From positions 62,001 to 126,000 of the forward strand of contig CALHND010000005.1 of the NCBI GenBank assembly GCA_938034875.1: a stretch of DNA of 64,000 nt, in the 5' to 3' direction. The notes beneath the pieces are model-generated. The model was not told the origin of the DNA and did no database searches. It was given only the letters and a program-made list of their open reading frames with translations. Each line of letters opens with the position of its first letter. Position 1 is the stretch's first letter. Of this stretch, positions 8,575 to 17,565 are shown in pieces. The translations under genes and the position numbers were made by a program. Origin of the DNA: an uncultured Clostridia bacterium. Lineage in GTDB: Bacteria; Bacillota; Clostridia; Oscillospirales; Acutalibacteraceae.

Positions 8575-8958
8575 ATGGCAGCAAATACAACGGCGCTTAT
8601 TAAAGCTCTGCGGGAGCGGGTTAATAAAATCCTCACGACCTATTACGAGGAGGCACCGTCGAAAGACGCAGTATTTCCGTATGCGGTCATTAACGGAGTT
8701 AATATTATTGACCTCGCCGCGGGCGACCTTGCCTCTTTCTATCTCGATATATGGGTAGACGAGAAACAGCCGACCGCGACCGAGCAGCTCGAGAGCTTAT
8801 GCGACACACTCCGTAATGAGCTTACGGGTGCCGTAATTGCCGAAAGCGGCGTTTTCGCCGCGCATATCGGCTTTGACAATCAAAACGCTATTGCCGACAG
8901 CGAATACGATATAGCGCATAGCCGTTTATCTATGTCGGCTCGAACTTTTTACAATTAG
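8575..8958 (+). CDS. Tail completion (tail terminator) protein
   Basis: A 127-aa protein in the tail-terminator position just before the major tail gene. It has an N-terminal helix (TTALIKALRERVNKIL), a beta core (AVINGVNIIDLAAGDLASFYLDIWVDE) and a C-terminal strand. The ATG at 8575 is preferred over a TTG at 8569 because the AGGAGG then has a normal spacing of eight. These proteins cap the tail tube and join it to the head. Confidence 0.7.
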   Translation: MAANTTALIKALRERVNKILTTYYEEAPSKDAVFPYAVINGVNIIDLAAGDLASFYLDIWVDEKQPTATEQLESLCDTLRNELTGAVIAESGVFAAHIGFDNQNAIADSEYDIAHSRLSMSARTFYN

Positions 8959-8972
8959 GAGGCAATAAAGAT

Positions 8973-9584
8973 ATGATTACCAATCTTACTACAAAGCAGA
9001 TTGAGTCAATCCAAATCGACGAGGGCGTTATTTTCCTCAATTACGGGGAAACCGACGAGCGGCTGCTCGCTCCCACCAGGGGCGGCGGAGAGTTTGCCGC
9101 GACCGTTACCGTCCGCGATATTGAATTTGACGGACGACACGGAAAGACAACGGGCACCCAGGTTATCGAGGAGCAGGGCGCGTCCCTCAAGGTAACTACC
9201 CTTTGTATGAGCCAGGAAAACCTCGCGCTTGCAATTCCAACTTGCACGATTGCGGCGGACGACGGAAAGACCATTAAAAACCCGCCTACTGGCGTTATCG
9301 GAGCGGATAAGTACCTTAAAAACGTTACTATGTTCGCTAAAACAATCGGCGGCAAGTATAAAAAAATCGCGATTTACAACGCTATGCACGAAACGGGCTT
9401 TAATGTTAAGGCGGTGCAAAAAGCGGAGGGCGAGCTCGCGCTCGAGTTTTTGGCGCACTACAAGCATAGCGACCTCGACGGCGACTTGTGGGCGGTTACG
9501 GAGATTGCACAAGCTCCCGATATGAGCGAAAAGACAACGCAGACTCAAGCCGCAGACGGCACAGGAAAAGCCGTAAGCAAGTAA
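8973..9584 (+). CDS. Major tail tube protein
   Basis: A 203-aa structural protein with the repeated beta-strand pattern of siphovirus tail tube subunits (FAATVTVRDIEFDGRHGKTTG). A helix (SQENLALAIP) lies between the strands, and the Gln/Thr/Ala-rich C-terminal tail looks flexible. TTAGGAGG lies upstream. Position between the tail completion protein and the chaperone pair is the classical one. Confidence 0.82.
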   Translation: MITNLTTKQIESIQIDEGVIFLNYGETDERLLAPTRGGGEFAATVTVRDIEFDGRHGKTTGTQVIEEQGASLKVTTLCMSQENLALAIPTCTIAADDGKTIKNPPTGVIGADKYLKNVTMFAKTIGGKYKKIAIYNAMHETGFNVKAVQKAEGELALEFLAHYKHSDLDGDLWAVTEIAQAPDMSEKTTQTQAADGTGKAVSK

Positions 9585-9611
9585 TAATCGAATTTAAGGA
9601 GGAGCCAAACA

Positions 9612-9986
9612 ATGCTTACAATCGGAACTATGCCTATTATGCTTAAAATCGTAGGAAAGCTCGATATTAAGCCTATTATCCCTATGCTGAAAAACCTTGA
9701 TATTTTCGAGGAGCCGAAAAACGCAGAGGACGCAAAAGACGCTCTCAAGAAACTTTCAAAAGAAAAGGTCGGCGTGCTTGCTTGCGAGGTGCTCGCAGAA
9801 ATTACACCGCAGCTCGGCAAGATTGCCGACGACCTCCCGCCGCTTGTAGCTGCATATAAGGGTATCAGCGTCGCAGAGGCGCAGAAACTCGACGCAGCGG
9901 AGGTTATTAACGAGCTCGTCAATGACGAGGGCGTGAGAAGTTTTTTCAAGCGTGCCTTGCGGAAAAAAGCAGGGCAAGGAACCTAA
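9612..9986 (+). CDS. Tail assembly chaperone, unshifted form (gpG-like)
   Basis: A 124-aa protein in the slot before the tape measure. N-terminal hydrophobic helices (IMLKIVGKLDIKPIIPML) are followed by a helical body. In siphoviruses the gpG/gpGT pair coats the tape measure during tail assembly. Near its end a run of six adenines (9963-9968) comes before the stop, giving a slip site for the longer form annotated separately. AGGAGG precedes the ATG. Confidence 0.75.
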   Translation: MLTIGTMPIMLKIVGKLDIKPIIPMLKNLDIFEEPKNAEDAKDALKKLSKEKVGVLACEVLAEITPQLGKIADDLPPLVAAYKGISVAEAQKLDAAEVINELVNDEGVRSFFKRALRKKAGQGT

Positions 9987-10303
9987 CACTCTTACACAAA
10001 TATTATGACTGGCAGCTTATCGAGAGTCTACCGCTTGCGGCTCTCGGTGGGCTGCTTTCTTTTGCAACCGAGGAGGAAAAACGGCTCGAAAAAGCCGAAC
10101 AGGAAAAAAGGCTTTTCCCCCTATGGCTTGCAAATTATGCCCTTGCAAAGCTGCAAGGCTCGGAGGCTATGGACTACGAAACGTTTATAAATCAAACGTT
10201 TTCGGAAGTGCCTCCGCACGCACCGAAAAAGGAAAAGTCAGCGGACGACATAACGGCGGAGTTTGCGCCGATAATCGAGGCTGACAGACGGAAAGGAGGC
10301 TAA
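9612..10303 (+). CDS. Tail assembly chaperone, -1 frameshifted form (gpGT-like)
   Basis: If ribosomes slip back one base on the A-run at 9963-9968, reading continues in the -1 frame to the TAA at 10301-10303 and gives about 230 aa. The extension encodes a sensible helical protein (HKYYDWQLIESLPLAALGGL, then a Glu/Lys-rich part). That frame has no ATG near its beginning, so independent initiation is unlikely; the +1 frame stops after about 13 codons. It ends three bases before the tape measure ATG. Frameshifting here is a known feature of tail chaperones; the exact slip site is inferred. Confidence 0.65.
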
Positions 10304-10306
10304 CCT

Positions 10307-12496
10307 ATGGCAAGTATTTTTTCGGTTTTCGGAGAAATCCTTATCGACAATACAAATGCCGATAAAAGCATAGACAGCACCACCGAAAAGGCAGAAAAAA
10401 GCAGCTCAAAGGTGGGCTCCGCGTTTTCGTCTATCGCAAAAGGCGCGGCTGCCGTCGGAACCGCAGTTGTTGCAGGAGCTACGGCAATAGGCGGCGCAGC
10501 TTACAAAATAGCGACAAGCACAGCCGAACAAGCGGACTATATCGACAAGTTATCGGAAAGAACGGGCATAAACCGAGAGGAGCTGCAACGTTGGAAACAC
10601 GCCGCCGACCAAAGCGGCGTTAGCGTAGACTCGTTCAAAAACGGAATTAAGAAAATGTCGGACGTGATAGACGACGCAAATAACGGCTCAAAAACCGCGA
10701 GCACCTCATTATCAAGGCTCGGCTTATCCCTTGACGACTTAAATAAAATGTCTACCGAGGAGAAGTTTAACACTATTACCGCCGCGCTTGCGGATATGGA
10801 ACAAGGAGCAGAGCGTAACGCCCTCGGAAACGACTTGCTCGGAAAAAGCTATACAGAAATGCTCCCGCTGCTCAACGCAGGCTCGGACGGTATGGCGGCT
10901 TTGAAAAAAGAGGCAGACGACCTCGGTATTGTTATGTCGGAGGACACCGTAAAAGCGGGTGTTGTACTCGGCGATACGATAGCAAATGTTAAGGACGCTT
11001 TCGGAGGATTGTTAAACAGAATAGGGGCGGCTGCTATTCCGCTTATACAACAAATTGCCGATATGATAATAGCGGGATTACCAAAAATACAAGCCTTGTT
11101 CGGTAAATTAGTACCCGTAATATCAAGTGTATTCGAGCGACTTTTACCCCCGCTGTTTGAATTGATACAAACCCTATTCCCCGTGCTTATGGACTTAATA
11201 AGCTCACTACTGCCGCCGATTGAGTCTATTATTACGGCTATTCTGCCCGTAATAATCAATCTCATACAACAGCTCGTGCCGTTTTTAATTCAAATAGTAC
11301 AACAGATTTTGCCTATTGTCGTACAGCTCATAGAGGGGCTTATGCCTTTAATAACGGAAATCCTTAACACGGTATTGCCCGTTATTATTCAGCTATTACA
11401 AGCGCTCTTGCCGCCTCTCATTGAGATTATACAAGCGGTGCTCCCCGTAATAATCGAGCTTATACAGCTATTGCTCCCTCCGATTTTGCAAATAATCCAG
11501 GCAATCCTACCCGTTTTAATTAACCTCATAAATACGGTTATGCCGCTTTTAGTGCAGATTATCGAGGCGATATTGCCCGTAATCACTACGTTAATTGAAA
11601 CGATTATACCGCCTATTTTGGAAATCGTGGAAATGATATTACCGATACTCACGGACTTACTTAATCAGCTTATGCCTATATTAACAAGTCTGCTCGAGGC
11701 GGTATTGCCCGTAATTATAAGCCTTATAGAGCTTATAGCTCCTATTCTCAAACCGATACTTGAGCTTTTGTTTACGCTCCTCGAGCCTTTGCTCGACTTG
11801 CTTAACCTTATTCTCCCGCCGCTTATCAGTCTTTTTACGGGGCTTATAAGTAAGGCTCTTACACCACTTAAAGCGGCGCTCGGGGTTGTGGCGGACGTAT
11901 TGAATACGGTATTTAAGGGCGCATTTGAGGGTATCGGAAAAGTAGTAGGCAATATTAAAAACGTTTTCTCGGGTATTATCGACTTTGTAAAGAACGTTTT
12001 TACGGGTAACTGGCGCGGAGCCTGGGACGCGGTAGTAAAGATATTCTCTAACATATTTGAGGGTATCAAAAACGCCTTTAAGGTGCCTATAAACTGGATT
12101 ATTGACGGGCTTAACGTCTTTATTCGAGGACTTAACAAGCTCAAAATACCCGACTGGGTGCCAGGTATCGGCGGCAAAGGGTTAAACATAAAGGAAATAT
12201 CCCGCCTCCGTATCGGTATGGAATACGTGCCGTATGACGAATACCCCGCACTACTTCACAAAGGCGAGCGCGTGCTGACCGCAAGCGAAAACAAAGATTA
12301 TACCAACCTCCAAAAAGCAGAAAAGAGCGCAGAAAACGCCGAGGGCAAGTATGTAATAAAAATCGAGTTCGGCGAAAAGTCAATTTACATTGACAGCCTC
12401 AAGGCTGAAAACCCCGACGACGTAAACTCTTTTGTTGAGCTGCTGCTCGAGCTTATAGAGGAGAAAATAAGACGAAAGGGAGTTGTATTTGCGTAA
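10307..12496 (+). CDS. Tape measure protein with 11-residue proline repeats
   Basis: A 729-aa protein that sets tail length. The N-terminal 240 residues hold an Ala/Gly-rich hydrophobic stretch and a helical region (ERTGINREELQRWKHAADQ). From residue 259 to 479 a proline recurs at exactly every eleventh position (259, 270, 281 and so on to 479), with Leu/Ile/Val filling most other places; the period then jumps phase and continues at 483, 494 and 505. The C-terminal part (GNWRGAWDAVVKIFSNIFEG, then LHKGERVL) is typical of tape measure ends. Its last base begins the Dit start codon. Confidence 0.9.
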   Translation: MASIFSVFGEILIDNTNADKSIDSTTEKAEKSSSKVGSAFSSIAKGAAAVGTAVVAGATAIGGAAYKIATSTAEQADYIDKLSERTGINREELQRWKHAADQSGVSVDSFKNGIKKMSDVIDDANNGSKTASTSLSRLGLSLDDLNKMSTEEKFNTITAALADMEQGAERNALGNDLLGKSYTEMLPLLNAGSDGMAALKKEADDLGIVMSEDTVKAGVVLGDTIANVKDAFGGLLNRIGAAAIPLIQQIADMIIAGLPKIQALFGKLVPVISSVFERLLPPLFELIQTLFPVLMDLISSLLPPIESIITAILPVIINLIQQLVPFLIQIVQQILPIVVQLIEGLMPLITEILNTVLPVIIQLLQALLPPLIEIIQAVLPVIIELIQLLLPPILQIIQAILPVLINLINTVMPLLVQIIEAILPVITTLIETIIPPILEIVEMILPILTDLLNQLMPILTSLLEAVLPVIISLIELIAPILKPILELLFTLLEPLLDLLNLILPPLISLFTGLISKALTPLKAALGVVADVLNTVFKGAFEGIGKVVGNIKNVFSGIIDFVKNVFTGNWRGAWDAVVKIFSNIFEGIKNAFKVPINWIIDGLNVFIRGLNKLKIPDWVPGIGGKGLNIKEISRLRIGMEYVPYDEYPALLHKGERVLTASENKDYTNLQKAEKSAENAEGKYVIKIEFGEKSIYIDSLKAENPDDVNSFVELLLELIEEKIRRKGVVFA

Positions 12497-13218
12497 TGGA
12501 AAAATTACCGTTTTTAATGTTTCGTGAGCATAGCTCCCTCGAGTATGCTTTGCTCATTTCGGAGAAAAGCTCTTACAAGGGAGCGGCGAGGGACGTAACA
12601 TATACGAGCGTGCCAGGGCGCAGCGGCGACCTCTTGACCGACAACGGGCGCTATAAAAACATCACTATTCCGTATAAGCTATCGTTGCTCAATACGACCG
12701 ACCGCAGCTTTGCGGTGCTCGCACATCAAATAAAGGGTTGGCTACTCTCCGAGGCGGGGTATTTCCGTTTGTGGGACAGCTACGACGGTAAATACTTCCG
12801 CCTTGCCTCTTATAACGACGAAGCGGATATAGAGCAGGAGCTCCGCGAAACGGGCGCGCTCTCGCTCTCTTTTAACTGTAAGCCGTTTAAGTATTCGTTT
12901 GAGGGGCAAGCCCCCGTCGTATTCACGGCGGGCGGCTCTTTGTATAATGCCGAGCTTTTCCCGTCGTCCCCGTATATCAAAATAACGGGCAGCGGCACGG
13001 TAACGCTCACTATCAATAATGCCTCGTTTACATTTTCGAATATAGACGAGTATATAGAGATAGACTCCGAGGCTATGAACGCCTACAAGGGCACCGTAGC
13101 CAAAAATAACAAAATGACGGGAGCGGGCTTTCCGACGCTCGCCCCTGGCAAAAACGTTATTGCCTGGACAGGAAACGCTACGCGGCTTGAAATCGTGCCG
13201 AGGTGGTGCTGCTTATGA
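12496..13218 (+). CDS. Distal tail protein (Dit)
   Basis: A 240-aa protein in the standard position between tape measure and Tal. The early region (VPGRSGDLLTDNGRYKNI) and the aromatic PFKYSFEG resemble SPP1 gp19.1-type Dit proteins, which form the ring joining tail tube and baseplate. It begins in a TAATG overlap with the tape measure and ends in an ATGA overlap with Tal, so the three are coupled. A galectin-like C-terminal half of beta strands follows residue 135. Confidence 0.8.
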   Translation: MEKLPFLMFREHSSLEYALLISEKSSYKGAARDVTYTSVPGRSGDLLTDNGRYKNITIPYKLSLLNTTDRSFAVLAHQIKGWLLSEAGYFRLWDSYDGKYFRLASYNDEADIEQELRETGALSLSFNCKPFKYSFEGQAPVVFTAGGSLYNAELFPSSPYIKITGSGTVTLTINNASFTFSNIDEYIEIDSEAMNAYKGTVAKNNKMTGAGFPTLAPGKNVIAWTGNATRLEIVPRWCCL

Positions 13219-15554
13219 TACCCGCACTCTACAACAAAAGCGAAACAACCTTTACTCATAACGGCGTGGGGCTGCTCTCCGAGGCTGTAAAAGCGACCGT
13301 AACGGAGGAGCGCAACGGCAGCTATGAGCTTTCGCTGCAATACCCTATTACGGGACGCTTTTACTCCGAAATTACAGAGGGCGCGATTATAAAAGCAAAA
13401 GCCAACGAAACGAGCGAGCCGCAGTTATTCCGCATTTATAAAAGCTCGAAACCTATAAACGGTATCGTTACATATTCGGCGGAGCATATCTCCTACGACC
13501 TTAACGGTATACCGCTGCTCGGATTTTCAATTAAGAACGCAACCCCACAAATGGCTTTAACAAAAGCTATCGAGGGAGCGGCTCTCCCGTGCCCGTTCAC
13601 AGCGTATAGCAATATATCGACGCTGAACAGCACGGAAATATTAACGCCGTGCTCGGTGCGGGCACTCCTCGGAGGGCAAACGGGCTCTTTGCTCGACGTT
13701 TGGGGTGGAGAGTACGAGTTTGACAATTTTACAGTAAAGCTCTATTTGCACCGCGGCAAGGATAACGGCGTAGTTATCGAGTACGGTAAAAACCTTAAAG
13801 ACCTAAAACAGGAAAGCAATATAGCGGAGTGCTATACGCATTTAATGCCGTATGCGGTATATACCGTCCAGGACGAAAGCGGCAACTCCGAGGAAAAGTA
13901 CGTTTACCTTGCCGAAAAGGTTATACCGCTTACCGAGGCGGAGGACATAGGACATTATAAAGCCTTTATTATGGACTTTTCCGACCGTTTCGGAGATAAC
14001 GAGGAAATAACCGAGGAAAAGCTACGAGCCAAAGCCACCGCATACGCTGCGGCGGCAGACCTCGGCACACCAAAAGTTAATATTACCGTTTCTTTCGTGC
14101 AGCTTTGGCAGACGGAGGAATATAAAAACATTGCGCCGCTTGAGAGGGTTAAGCTCTGTGACACCGTTACCGTGCGTTTTTCAAAGCTCGGCGTAGCGGC
14201 TACGTCAAAGGTTATTAAAACCGTATATAACTCTTTGCAAGAGAAATACGAGAGCGTTACCCTGGGCGACGCTAAAAGCTCGTTTGCAAACACCGTAAAC
14301 AAGCAGCAAGAGGCAATACAAGAAATCAAAAGCTCCGTTAAAAAGGGACAAGCGGAGGCTACCGAACAGCTCAAAAAGGCAATAGCTAACGCTACGAGTC
14401 TTATTACGGGACATTCGGGAGGCTACGTTGTCCTAAACCCCGCAGAAAAGCCACAGGAAATACTCATACTCGACACGCCGACAATAGACGAGGCGGTTAA
14501 TGTATGGCGTTGGAATAGCGGCGGGCTCGGGTATTCCTCGACGGGATATAACGGCGAGTATTCGCTCGCTATGACTATGGACGGAGCAATCGTTGCGGAT
14601 TTTATATCCGCGGGTATTCTCAACGGCGCGCTGCTGCAAGCGGACAGCGTGCAAAGCTCGGCTATCTCGCAGCACTACAAAGCCGAGGTAACAAACGAAA
14701 TCGGAGAAACCGCAAGCAGCATAGAGCAAGCCTTTGTCGCTGCCGACGAGCAGTTATTAAGCCTTATAACGAGCGTTCAAACCGTATTAACGGGCGACGT
14801 GGAAACGCTCGAAACGACCGTTTCACAACTGCGGCAGACGGTAGAAAGCCTCACGCTGTCCTACACGTCAAAGACGGCGGGCGGAATTAACAATATCCGC
14901 AATTCGAGCGGCTTAAACGGCGTTTCGGACGATTGGAGCTATTCGGGCTCCGTCGTAGCACAGCAAACGGCGGAGGCTATCAACAACACCTCCTCGGGCT
15001 CTCTCTTTCGGCTGCGTATTGCTACATTATCGCAGGAGATAACCGTACTACGCGGCAAGAAATATACACTCACTTTCCGCGCACGTGCAGCAACGAGCAA
15101 CAGGTGCTACGCGCTGCTCAATAACGGCGGAAACGATACTTATATTTTCGATACGCAAGCCTCGGGCTCCTGGACGGATTACGCGCTGACCTTTACCGCC
15201 TCGGGCGATACCGTAACTCTCACGGCGGGGACAACGGGTTATTATCTTTACGTAGCGGATTTTATGTTAGTGGAGGGCGAGCAAAAAACGCATTGGAGCC
15301 CCGCCCCGAACGAAATATATACTACAAACGTAAAGATAGACCGACGCGGAATTAACATTACAAACTCGGAAAGCTCGACCGAAACCATAATAGACAATAC
15401 GCAGTTTGCCGTAAAGCACGCGGGAAATATCGTGTTGACGGTCAATAAGGACTTAACAACATTGCGTAAAACGGAGGTTACGGACGAGCTGACAATAGGC
15501 AAAGGAAAGTTTGTGCCTCATACGGACGGGCTTAACTTTGTACTGCTTGATTAA
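13215..15554 (+). CDS. Tail-associated protein (Tal), endopeptidase-tail type
   Basis: A 779-aa baseplate protein. The N-terminal 370 residues match the gp27-like hub of prophage endopeptidase tail proteins (LSLQYPITGRFYSEI; YSAEHISYDLNGI). A coiled-coil segment (NKQQEAIQEIKSSVKKGQAE) follows, then a sandwich-like domain near residues 550-690 (YTLTFRARAATSNR; WSPAPNE) that resembles carbohydrate-binding modules. I chose the ATG at 13215 because AGGTGG lies eight bases upstream; a GTG at 13203 is an alternative. It would form the tail tip and contact the cell surface. No peptidase active site can be pointed out. Confidence 0.78.
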   Translation: MIPALYNKSETTFTHNGVGLLSEAVKATVTEERNGSYELSLQYPITGRFYSEITEGAIIKAKANETSEPQLFRIYKSSKPINGIVTYSAEHISYDLNGIPLLGFSIKNATPQMALTKAIEGAALPCPFTAYSNISTLNSTEILTPCSVRALLGGQTGSLLDVWGGEYEFDNFTVKLYLHRGKDNGVVIEYGKNLKDLKQESNIAECYTHLMPYAVYTVQDESGNSEEKYVYLAEKVIPLTEAEDIGHYKAFIMDFSDRFGDNEEITEEKLRAKATAYAAAADLGTPKVNITVSFVQLWQTEEYKNIAPLERVKLCDTVTVRFSKLGVAATSKVIKTVYNSLQEKYESVTLGDAKSSFANTVNKQQEAIQEIKSSVKKGQAEATEQLKKAIANATSLITGHSGGYVVLNPAEKPQEILILDTPTIDEAVNVWRWNSGGLGYSSTGYNGEYSLAMTMDGAIVADFISAGILNGALLQADSVQSSAISQHYKAEVTNEIGETASSIEQAFVAADEQLLSLITSVQTVLTGDVETLETTVSQLRQTVESLTLSYTSKTAGGINNIRNSSGLNGVSDDWSYSGSVVAQQTAEAINNTSSGSLFRLRIATLSQEITVLRGKKYTLTFRARAATSNRCYALLNNGGNDTYIFDTQASGSWTDYALTFTASGDTVTLTAGTTGYYLYVADFMLVEGEQKTHWSPAPNEIYTTNVKIDRRGINITNSESSTETIIDNTQFAVKHAGNIVLTVNKDLTTLRKTEVTDELTIGKGKFVPHTDGLNFVLLD

Positions 15555-15566
15555 GGAGGCGACGCT

Positions 15567-17549
15567 ATGGCATTAAGCGGTAGTTTTTATAACTATCCCG
15601 TAAAATCATTCGGGCTATATTGTGAATGGAGCGCAAGCCAAAGCGTTACGGGTAATTACAGCAATGTTACGCTGAAAGTTTACTTGTCTTACTGGGATTT
15701 ATACGTAGGCGCAAGGGACGACGGCGTTATAAACATTGCGGGCAATTCGAGCAATTTTTCGACCGCAGCTATCAGCGAGTCCTCGAGCGGGTGGAAAAAG
15801 AAACTCATAGCGCAAAAGACCGTAACAGTATATCACGACGGAAACGGCAACGCTAATTGTTACCTCGGCGCCTCCTGGCGATTTAGCGGCACATACTCGG
15901 GTACATCTATCGGGACGATTACGGCGGAGCAAACCGTTTCTCTCGATAAGTTAGACCGTTCGGCTCCGTCTATCAGCATAAGCGTATCAGACATAACGGC
16001 AAACTCCGTAAAGCTCTCTGCCTCCGCGTCTACAACGTGCGATATATGGGACTATACAACGAATAACTGGGGCAGTTATAAGCAGTATTCGACCTCTGCG
16101 GGCACGAGCAACAGTATCACTATAACGGGGCTTTCCCCGAACACGTCTTATACTATCGCCGTTAGAGCGCGAAAACAATATAATCACGTTGTCGGCTCGT
16201 CGGGCACAAAAACAATAAAGACACTCGGCGGCTCGGTGCTCTCCTCTGTAAGCACATTAACGGCAGATAATGCAACGGCAAAAATAACGCTTTCGGCTAC
16301 CGTTTACGATACGAGCTACAAACACAAGCTCGTATTAAAGGACGGCGGCACAACCGTTTTAACTCTTACGGGGCTTTCGCTCTCGAACGGCTCGAATACA
16401 ATTACCCTTACAGCGTCGCAGCGCTCGTCTATCCTCGCGGATATGGCGGCAAAAAAGAGCTTTACGGGCACGTTTGAGCTTTCGACTTTCAGCGGCTCCT
16501 CACAAATCGGGAGCACCTCAACCAAAACGGCAACGGTACAAACGACCGCGGCAAACTCCGCACCGACATTTTCGGGGTTTACCTATAAGGACACGAACAC
16601 CACCGCGGCGGGAGTTACGGGAAATAATCAAATTTTGATACAGTCAGTATCAACGCTGCAAGTTACCGCGTCAGCGGCAACAGCTAAAAACGGCGCTACC
16701 ATTTCGAGCTATTCTGTTTCGGCGGGCGGCTCGACAGCCTCAAGCACAACCGTAACGCTGAACGTCGGCAAGATATACACCTCGGGGACGGTGCCTATAA
16801 TCGTTACCGCAATCGACAGCCGCGGCTACACTTCCTCGGCTACGGTAAACATTACGGTTATAGCCTATGAAAGCATAGACATAACAACCGCAATTATGCG
16901 GCGCGTAAACGAGGTTGAGGACGTAACGCAAGTAACCCTCGAGGGAGATATTACACCCGTTAAGGTTAATAACGTCAATAAAAACACGCTGCGAAAGCTC
17001 TATTATCAGTATAAGAGGACAGACGCGAGCGCTTATAGCTCTTTGACCGATATAACGAGCTTTGCAACATTTACCGACAGCGGCTTTACGTTCACGTCGG
17101 ACGAATGGTTAAGCCTGGACGCTAATTACTCCTGGTATGTGCGGTTTTGTGTTTACGATAACCTAACGGGCGACACGGCAACAATAACCGTATCGCAGGG
17201 CACACCCTTAATATCATTCCGCCGAAAAAAAGTAGGCATAAATAAGCGAGAGCCAACCCAGGCGCTCGACGTTGGCGGCAATATAGCCGCAAACGGAGTT
17301 ATAGTCCTGGGATATGCAGGGCACGTCGAGGGCGACTTTAACAACTACAAAAACGGCGGTATTTTCTTTGCGCCTACAACAAGCGGAATAAGCAACGCAC
17401 CACCAGGCGGAGCGGGCTATCTCGAGGTACTCTCGGCAACTGACGGCTTTAACCTTATTCAGCGTTACACCGCAACGGCGGCGGGCTGCAAGGTTTATAT
17501 ACGGTCGTTTATCCTTAATACAAACTGGACTCCCTGGACGGAGAAATAA
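15567..17549 (+). CDS. Tail fibre protein, DUF859-like with FnIII and knob end
   Basis: A 660-aa fibre. The N-terminus (LYCEWSASQSVTGNYSNVT) looks like the DUF859 siphovirus fibre group. Around residues 135-220 there is a fibronectin type III-like domain (TITGLSPNTSYTIAVRARKQ), followed by Ser/Thr-rich immunoglobulin-like repeats. A joint near residue 555 (VGINKREPTQALDVGGNIAA) leads into a C-terminal region ending in NTNWTPWTEK, as in pyocin-knob type fibre tips. It probably helps bind the host surface. AAGGAGG lies ahead of the ATG. Confidence 0.75.
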   Translation: MALSGSFYNYPVKSFGLYCEWSASQSVTGNYSNVTLKVYLSYWDLYVGARDDGVINIAGNSSNFSTAAISESSSGWKKKLIAQKTVTVYHDGNGNANCYLGASWRFSGTYSGTSIGTITAEQTVSLDKLDRSAPSISISVSDITANSVKLSASASTTCDIWDYTTNNWGSYKQYSTSAGTSNSITITGLSPNTSYTIAVRARKQYNHVVGSSGTKTIKTLGGSVLSSVSTLTADNATAKITLSATVYDTSYKHKLVLKDGGTTVLTLTGLSLSNGSNTITLTASQRSSILADMAAKKSFTGTFELSTFSGSSQIGSTSTKTATVQTTAANSAPTFSGFTYKDTNTTAAGVTGNNQILIQSVSTLQVTASAATAKNGATISSYSVSAGGSTASSTTVTLNVGKIYTSGTVPIIVTAIDSRGYTSSATVNITVIAYESIDITTAIMRRVNEVEDVTQVTLEGDITPVKVNNVNKNTLRKLYYQYKRTDASAYSSLTDITSFATFTDSGFTFTSDEWLSLDANYSWYVRFCVYDNLTGDTATITVSQGTPLISFRRKKVGINKREPTQALDVGGNIAANGVIVLGYAGHVEGDFNNYKNGGIFFAPTTSGISNAPPGGAGYLEVLSATDGFNLIQRYTATAAGCKVYIRSFILNTNWTPWTEK

Positions 17550-17565
17550 GCAAGGAGGAAACAAT

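Noticed and set aside
11081..11821. Regular repeat that might be a CRISPR array
   Set aside because: The 33-bp period is coding, varies in sequence and follows a protein pattern in the tape measure. No constant repeat or spacers exist. No CRISPR array is seen elsewhere.
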